From a virus, in IMG/VR virus record IMGVR_UViG_3300021197_001360, positions 1 through 30,262 of that record: a DNA stretch of 30,262 bases; one strand, given 5' to 3'. Of the stretch, positions 26,361-30,262 are shown piece by piece; the stretch's first letter is position 1, and every line of letters begins with the position of its first letter. The notes beneath the pieces were generated by a model. The model did not search any database. It was not told the origin of the DNA and saw only the letters and a list, made by a program, of their open reading frames with translations. Both the position numbers and the translations under genes were made by a program.

Positions 26361-28148
26361 ACTGAGTAAGCTGGTATCGGGATTATTGAGTGCGCCACTA
26401 AGCGTTTTAATCGTAACCTGTTTCCTGTATCCTTTACCGTTCTCCTCTTTCGGTGGGTCAATGGCCACGAGTCCCATACGTTGGCGAGCGCAATCGAGAG
26501 CCAGAAATGCGGCATCCGCTAAGTCAGGTGAGCGACCGAACCGAGCTTTGAACTCCGGTTTTGATTCGATTTTTACTCTGAGCGTGCCTGTTCCCTTCGT
26601 CATATCGTAGTTTCTGGCGCACATTTCCTTAGCTAAATCCGCAGCTACCCCATATATCTGCTGTGTCCGAAGCAGTTCTTTGCCTACAAACCAGAGTTCT
26701 GACACTCTATTAGTATAGAGTTCTGCTCCCGTAAGCTGGCTATTCATGCTGACTCTCTTATCGGAAGCTTTTCCGCCAAAGGTAACACGCATGAACGAAC
26801 TCTCCCACTCGCCAGCGAGAACGTCGCAGAATGGTGCGCCTGCTCCGGTCGAGTCGAGAGCCACATTGTTAGCAGAGATATTCCTACGTTTGCAGTGGTC
26901 GATAATCTGATGCACGATCTGGTAGGTGCGCGGAACCGCTTTGTTTGTGGCATCATCATTGAGGTGTATGGCTTCTCCTAACTTGCAGACGTATTGGCCA
27001 TTTCGAGCGTAGCCAACTTCAGCGGTATACATAATCGTTCTGTCGCCGCCGTTAGTGAACGCCGGATCGATTCCGGCAACGGTGGTTGGTTTCTCCGCCC
27101 AATCGACTTCGCCCATCGCACCTCCTTTGATAAGCTCTGCTTCTGAGTAGATTCCAGTGGTTTCGTCGCTATCGAAGAAGACGGCGCGGACCATTCGCAT
27201 GTATCCTCTAGATTCCGGCCCCAATAACGCCCTGTCTTCTGCCAGCTTCTCAGCGGTCGGTAGCCAAGGAAACTTAACTTCTCCTAGCGTAATATTAGGG
27301 CTGCGCTCCCCATCGAGTCGGAGGTAGTGGCCTTTCCATTTCGTGGTCCACCTGTCAGCGGTTTGTGTATCTATGGACTCCCAGCCCTTCTTTGGCTCTG
27401 ACCAAACACCGAAAGCGTCGAAGCGGCTATTCGGGTTAGACATACCGATCATCTGGAAAAACGGGTTTTTAGATAGGTTAGTCAGACCAGCCTGCAATAT
27501 ACTTTCAGAAAGTTCTGAAAGTTCATCACCAATCATAATTACCCGCTTCTGCTTGATTCCGATGAATTTGCCGATTGCCTCTCGCGTCTTCGACTTCTCC
27601 GCCGCGATAAGTGAAAGCCCAGCTCTTTCGATAAGAGTGCCGTTCTCATCAACATACGCTGCGTTACCGATTGAGTCCCTTATCTTAATAGGCGCACCAT
27701 CGATCACCGATAGCAAAGACATGACTGAACCCCAAATCCTCTTTCGTGCTTCCCGTAAGGTGGTAGAGGTCATCAGGACTAGTGTATCTCGTGGCTGGCA
27801 GAGCCATTGGACGATACCCCACGCGGCCATCGTATGTGATTTACCACTACTGGCGGAACCACCAATCGCTAGATACTTGTGTTTGATGGCCGACCTAATC
27901 ATCTGCTCTGCCCAAGGATGGCGGACCATCATCTTCTCCGGCAGTTCTTCTCTATTCCATAGTTCATCGCAGATCCTCCAAAAATAAAACTCCTTAGCCT
28001 TATCGTTAGGGTGGTGGGCAAATCCATACAATAAAGAGGTCAGTAGACTTGTTGGCGGAATTATCAACCCACCTACGTCCATCTGCTTGGATTGTGGGTC
28101 GATGCGTGGCTCTAGAACGCGCTTGCGCTTGTCTGCTTCTGAGGGCAT
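26358..28148 (-). CDS. terL: Terminase large subunit (DNA packaging motor)
   Basis: A 596-residue protein, start ATG 28148 (MPSEADKRKRVLEPR). It joins an ATPase and a nuclease domain. Walker A is GGSASSGKS at 96-104. Walker B is VIMIGDE at 203-209, with the catalytic Glu. The RNase H-like nuclease shows Asp residues at GIDPAFTNGGD (D361), VALDSTGAG (D432) and SPDLADAAF (D542 or D545). It pumps DNA through the portal into the procapsid and cuts it. The gene begins the right-hand leftward block and ends in the long hairpin at 26284-26360. It diverges from the probable small subunit with only 10 bp between the start codons, so its promoter must lie inside that gene; I found no good -35/-10 pair there. 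No SD. Confidence 0.95.
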   Translation of the reverse strand: MPSEADKRKRVLEPRIDPQSKQMDVGGLIIPPTSLLTSLLYGFAHHPNDKAKEFYFWRICDELWNREELPEKMMVRHPWAEQMIRSAIKHKYLAIGGSASSGKSHTMAAWGIVQWLCQPRDTLVLMTSTTLREARKRIWGSVMSLLSVIDGAPIKIRDSIGNAAYVDENGTLIERAGLSLIAAEKSKTREAIGKFIGIKQKRVIMIGDELSELSESILQAGLTNLSKNPFFQMIGMSNPNSRFDAFGVWSEPKKGWESIDTQTADRWTTKWKGHYLRLDGERSPNITLGEVKFPWLPTAEKLAEDRALLGPESRGYMRMVRAVFFDSDETTGIYSEAELIKGGAMGEVDWAEKPTTVAGIDPAFTNGGDRTIMYTAEVGYARNGQYVCKLGEAIHLNDDATNKAVPRTYQIVHQIIDHCKRRNISANNVALDSTGAGAPFCDVLAGEWESSFMRVTFGGKASDKRVSMNSQLTGAELYTNRVSELWFVGKELLRTQQIYGVAADLAKEMCARNYDMTKGTGTLRVKIESKPEFKARFGRSPDLADAAFLALDCARQRMGLVAIDPPKEENGKGYRKQVTIKTLSGALNNPDTSLLS

Positions 28149-28151
28149 AAT
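28123..28151 (+). promoter_or_regulatory. Candidate promoter for the small-terminase gene
   Basis: TTGCGC (28123-28128), 17 nt, CATAAT (28146-28151), then 7 nt to the ATG at 28159. The -10 differs from consensus at one base. It lies within the start of the large terminase gene and overlaps its start codon on the other strand, so the two genes would compete. Confidence 0.45.
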
Positions 28152-28158
28152 TAAGTCG

Positions 28159-28800
28159 ATGTCTGAAAAACCTATACGGGAGTGCGAGGCTGAAGCCTTG
28201 CGCCTTAACAAAGAAGGTTACAGTAATAGTGCGATTGGTCAACACATTGGGGTCCACCGCAATACAATACGTAAGTGGTTAAAGAAACACGGAGTCGCCG
28301 CTAAGATGAACGGGGACATAGTAGACGGTAAAGTTCTCGACAACCTGATACATAATACAGACATCAAAGATGAACATCTGAAACCAGATGCTGACAAGGA
28401 CCAGCTTAAAGAGGATGTTGAAGAACACTTCAATGAGACGATGAGTTCAGCTATTGTGGAAGAAAGGTTCCGCGCATCCAAACAAGAGGACGTTACCCTC
28501 AACGAAATCGCGGAGGCGCAGAACTCTCCGGCTGATAAATACCAACACTACATCGCCGCAGCCGGAATTAAACTTCTACGCGATTCGATGAAGGGGTTAC
28601 GTGGCCCGAGAACGATTAGGGAGATGTCAGAACTAGACCAGCTCATTAGGCGTAACTTAGGTCTTAACGCCAAGACTGGAGGGGGAGCTAGCAAGATGCA
28701 GATTGATATCTCTATCTTGAACAACTCTAAAGCAGATAAAGGCGGCGGCGCGATTAGGCAGAAAAAAACGATTGACGCGGAGACCGGAAACGAGATTTAA
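28159..28800 (+). CDS. Probable terminase small subunit (HTH protein)
   Basis: A 213-residue protein. The N-terminus (residues 6-45, CEAEALRLNKEGYSNSAIGQ then HIGVHRNTIRKWLKKHG) is a helix-turn-helix of the resolvase/homeodomain-like type. The middle is acidic and helical and would oligomerise. The region LRDSMKGLRGPRTIREMSEL resembles the part of small terminases that follows the HTH, and the C-terminus is basic and flexible. Small terminases bind the packaging site and regulate the large subunit. The fit by domain order and location is good, but a transcription regulator is not excluded. The start ATG 28159 lies 10 bp from the large terminase start on the other strand. The longer reading from 28087 would overlap terL and is unlikely. 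No SD. Confidence 0.65.
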   Translation: MSEKPIRECEAEALRLNKEGYSNSAIGQHIGVHRNTIRKWLKKHGVAAKMNGDIVDGKVLDNLIHNTDIKDEHLKPDADKDQLKEDVEEHFNETMSSAIVEERFRASKQEDVTLNEIAEAQNSPADKYQHYIAAAGIKLLRDSMKGLRGPRTIREMSELDQLIRRNLGLNAKTGGGASKMQIDISILNNSKADKGGGAIRQKKTIDAETGNEI

Positions 28801-28810
28801 TATTACTACA

Positions 28811-29041
28811 ATGTTCCACGACCGTGAGCCAGAGGTAGGGCCAAAATTTATTACCCGAATAGACGAAGGGGCGGATTTCCGTTTTCCGGTAGATACCGCT
28901 GACGGTCTTTGGTATCGCGTGAAGCCGTCAACAGCCCGTGAAGTTTTATACTTGCAGTCCCTGCCGAAAGGGATCAGGGTCTTAGTTCCAGCAGAGGGCG
29001 ACGGCCTACTAGTCAGAGGAGATTCAATACCAGCAAAATGA
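28811..29041 (+). CDS. Small hypothetical protein
   Basis: A 76-residue protein (MFHDREPEVGPKFITRIDEG...). It looks beta-rich, with a conserved-looking core LWYRVKPSTAREVLYLQSLP and VLVPAEGDGLLV. I recognise no family. The ATG at 28811 was chosen because the upstream reading lies inside the preceding gene. Its stop overlaps the next start (ATGA), so it is coupled to the DUF1599-like gene. It may be a small subunit or adaptor in DNA metabolism. Confidence 0.6.
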   Translation: MFHDREPEVGPKFITRIDEGADFRFPVDTADGLWYRVKPSTAREVLYLQSLPKGIRVLVPAEGDGLLVRGDSIPAK

Positions 29042-29418
29042 AACCTGAAACCTTATTCCGTCTTCACGAATCGACGTGCAAGAAGACGCTCGAAATTATG
29101 CGGGCAAAGAACAGCGACTACTGCGGTGGTGCTGAGACAATCGATGCCCTCGCGAACTTCAAATCAGCGAAGTCGTTGGGCCTCCATCCGGTTACAGGAT
29201 TGCTGTTAAGGATGCAGGATAAACTGATGCGGATTAAATCATTCGTGAACGACGGGGAGTTGAAGGTAGCAGGTGAGTCAGTAGACGACGCATGTGAGGA
29301 TCTGGTGAACTACTCTATTCTAGCGAAAGCGTTACTCAGCGAGGAGCGTGAGTGTGGGACTTGTAGCAACCCTGTTTCTGGTGGCGAGTGTGACAATCTA
29401 TATTGTCCTGAAAAATGA
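29038..29418 (+). CDS. DUF1599/Nmad1-like protein with C-terminal Cys cluster
   Basis: A 126-residue helical protein. The pattern KNSDYCGGAETIDALANFKS, then LGLHPVTGLLLRMQDKLMRI and ESVDDACEDLVNYSILAKAL is typical of DUF1599 (nucleotide modification associated domain 1), found in phages next to nucleotide-metabolism genes. The family resembles all-alpha nucleotide-processing enzymes; its exact reaction is unknown. The last ~20 residues carry CGTCSNPVSGGECDNLYC, a possible zinc knuckle that is unusual for this family. The gene starts in an ATGA overlap and ends in another one with the RuvC-like gene, so the three form a translational unit. Confidence 0.75.
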   Translation: MKPETLFRLHESTCKKTLEIMRAKNSDYCGGAETIDALANFKSAKSLGLHPVTGLLLRMQDKLMRIKSFVNDGELKVAGESVDDACEDLVNYSILAKALLSEERECGTCSNPVSGGECDNLYCPEK

Positions 29419-29903
29419 TCGTCGGCATCGACAACGGATTAGATGGCGGACTTTGTGCAATATCTAAATTTGATGGTAGCCTCATCGATAAGATTAGGAT
29501 GCCGACTCTTCAGATGTCGAAGAAGAAAGAGATTGATATCCGTAAAGTCCACCAATGGATAATGGACTTAAACACACCTTTTATTTTTGCGGTAGAAGAA
29601 CCGCTCGCACACGCTAAGAGCAGCCAAGCGGTTCGATCAATGGCGATCTCGTTTGGTAAGTTAGTTGGGATGGCTGAGTCCCACGACTACGAAAACATAA
29701 TGCGCGTGTCCGTTCACAAGTGGCAGAAAGTTATGTTGGGCAAAGTCCCTAAAGGGAGGACTAAAGAAGTCGCCCTGAATCTCGCCAACCAGTTAGAGCC
29801 GTCTGAGAACTGGCTAGCTAATAAACGCTGCCGGACGCCGCACGACGGCATGATCGATGCCTACCTTATTGCCCGATATATTTGGGGTAGTAGAAAAAGT
29901 TGA
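29415..29903 (+). CDS. RuvC-like Holliday junction resolvase
   Basis: A 162-residue protein of the RNase H fold. It opens with the beta strand MIVGIDNGLDGGLCAI (catalytic D6). The second acidic site is VEEPLAHAKSS (E61/E62), and the C-terminal site is HDGMIDAYLIARY (D144, D148). Length and spacing fit RuvC and the phage/poxvirus A22-like resolvases, which cut branched DNA before packaging or during recombination. The start is an ATGA overlap with the preceding gene. The stop codon lies in a short perfect palindrome (29892-29912). The neighbouring helicase could act on the same branched DNA. Confidence 0.85.
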   Translation: MIVGIDNGLDGGLCAISKFDGSLIDKIRMPTLQMSKKKEIDIRKVHQWIMDLNTPFIFAVEEPLAHAKSSQAVRSMAISFGKLVGMAESHDYENIMRVSVHKWQKVMLGKVPKGRTKEVALNLANQLEPSENWLANKRCRTPHDGMIDAYLIARYIWGSRKS

Positions 29904-29912
29904 ACTTTTTCT
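29892..29912 (+). terminator. AT-rich palindrome, possible terminator
   Basis: AGAAAAAGTT-G-AACTTTTTCT is a perfect palindrome with the RuvC-like stop codon at its centre. The descending arm gives a T-run, so weak termination is possible on both strands, but the stem has little GC. It resembles the outer arms of the two long hairpins. Confidence 0.4.
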
Positions 29913-29937
29913 GGACATAGTAAGTCGTCTCAATTAT

Positions 29938-29955
29938 TTGTCTGTGTATAGACAA
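29938..29955 (+). promoter_or_regulatory. Inverted repeat before the helicase start
   Basis: TTGTCT-gtgtat-AGACAA lies 3 nt before the helicase ATG. A TATAGA -10-like box overlaps it, but no good -35 is seen. It may be an operator or an RNA hairpin that shields the start site. Confidence 0.35.
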
Positions 29956-29958
29956 TAA

Positions 29959-30262
29959 ATGAAGACACTATATCCAAAGCAGCAAGAGGCGTTCGACTTC
30001 TTTTTAGCAAAGCATAAGTTAGGTTTAAACTCCCTCGACACGAGCCATGTCGGAACTGGTAAAACAGTAGTAGCCGCTCATCTGGCTAAGATCTTAGGTA
30101 GACCCGTTGCGGTCTTATGCCCGAAGGCAGTGATCCCATCATGGGAGCGTGAACTCAAAGAGACTGGTATAGAACCACTCTTCGTTCTTAACTACGAAAA
30201 GATCAGGACTGGTAAAACAGAGTGGATGTCTAAGCGCGGTAAGAAGATAATGACGTGGAACC
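29959..30262 (+). CDS. SF2 helicase, N-terminal part (cut by window edge)
   Basis: Open to the right edge, 101 codons visible. It begins MKTLYPKQQEAFDFFLAKHK and has a Q-like motif at the start. Walker A/motif I is SHVGTGKTVVA (GTGKT at 32-36). Motif Ia is VAVLCPKAVIPSWERELKE, where the PxxxxxxWxxE form is typical of the SNF2-like and phage DEAD/DEAH helicases of superfamily 2. NYEKI follows, as in SNF2 helicases. It probably works in replication, recombination or repair with the resolvase just upstream. The start is the first ATG after the RuvC-like stop; no SD. Confidence 0.8.
   Translation, partial: MKTLYPKQQEAFDFFLAKHKLGLNSLDTSHVGTGKTVVAAHLAKILGRPVAVLCPKAVIPSWERELKETGIEPLFVLNYEKIRTGKTEWMSKRGKKIMTWN

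Noticed and set aside
28087-28158. Longer start for the small terminase
   Set aside because: It would overlap the beginning of terL by 60 bases and precede the candidate promoter; MSEKPIRECE is a better N-terminus.
29390-29405. Inverted repeat GACAAT-ctat-ATTGTC before the resolvase start
   Set aside because: Short, within coding sequence of the preceding gene, with no matching site elsewhere; probably chance.
1-30262. Integrase, repressor or attachment site indicating a temperate phage
   Set aside because: No integrase, excisionase or CI-like gene is visible and no att-like repeat was found; the rest of the genome was not available.

Overview
The window is a piece of a tailed double-stranded DNA phage genome. 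It looks like a podovirus-type lytic phage of a marine or freshwater bacterium, and the host cannot be named from the sequence. Evidence: a large terminase with ATPase and nuclease motifs, a ~740-residue portal, an acidic coiled-coil scaffold and a major capsid candidate in the usual order; a cluster of large coiled-coil and hydrophobic proteins of the ejection type, including one of 3725 residues; tight spacing with TAATG and ATGA overlaps; and no integrase, repressor, tRNA or CRISPR that I can see. Almost no gene has a convincing Shine-Dalgarno sequence. Several start codons lie 5-8 nt after a sigma70-like -10 box, so the host probably starts translation without SD or on leaderless mRNAs.

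Layout. (1) 1-7603, leftward: an 86-residue basic protein, a long hairpin, a NUMOD4-like protein, then portal, a small protein, scaffold, major capsid (own promoter and terminator), a repeat-rich protein, a small protein, and a beta-rich tail/neck-like protein cut by the left edge. (2) 7604-7993: a gene-free divergent region with strong inverted repeats and a tandem-repeat array, a possible origin or control region. (3) 7994-12243, rightward: about eleven mostly small genes, including a Gp88-like Cys-rich protein, a DUF6717-like protein, a DUF932-like protein and three tiny membrane proteins. Five of these genes are preceded by similar hairpin leaders. (4) 12245-28148, leftward: large terminase, then a near-copy of the long hairpin, a promoter, a small conserved protein, and three virion/ejection candidates ending in the giant protein. 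(5) 28159-30262, rightward: a probable small terminase diverging from the large one by 10 bp, a small unknown protein, a DUF1599/Nmad1-like protein, a RuvC-like resolvase and the start of an SF2 helicase.

Working together. The leftward blocks build the capsid, package DNA and supply ejection proteins. They appear to be driven by host-like sigma70 promoters, in particular ahead of capsid, portal and the 97-residue gene. The right-hand rightward genes belong to DNA metabolism. The central rightward block splits the structural genes and looks like an early or accessory module with its own RNA-level control; it is the least explained part of the window. Family assignments come from recognising motifs by eye; no database search was run.
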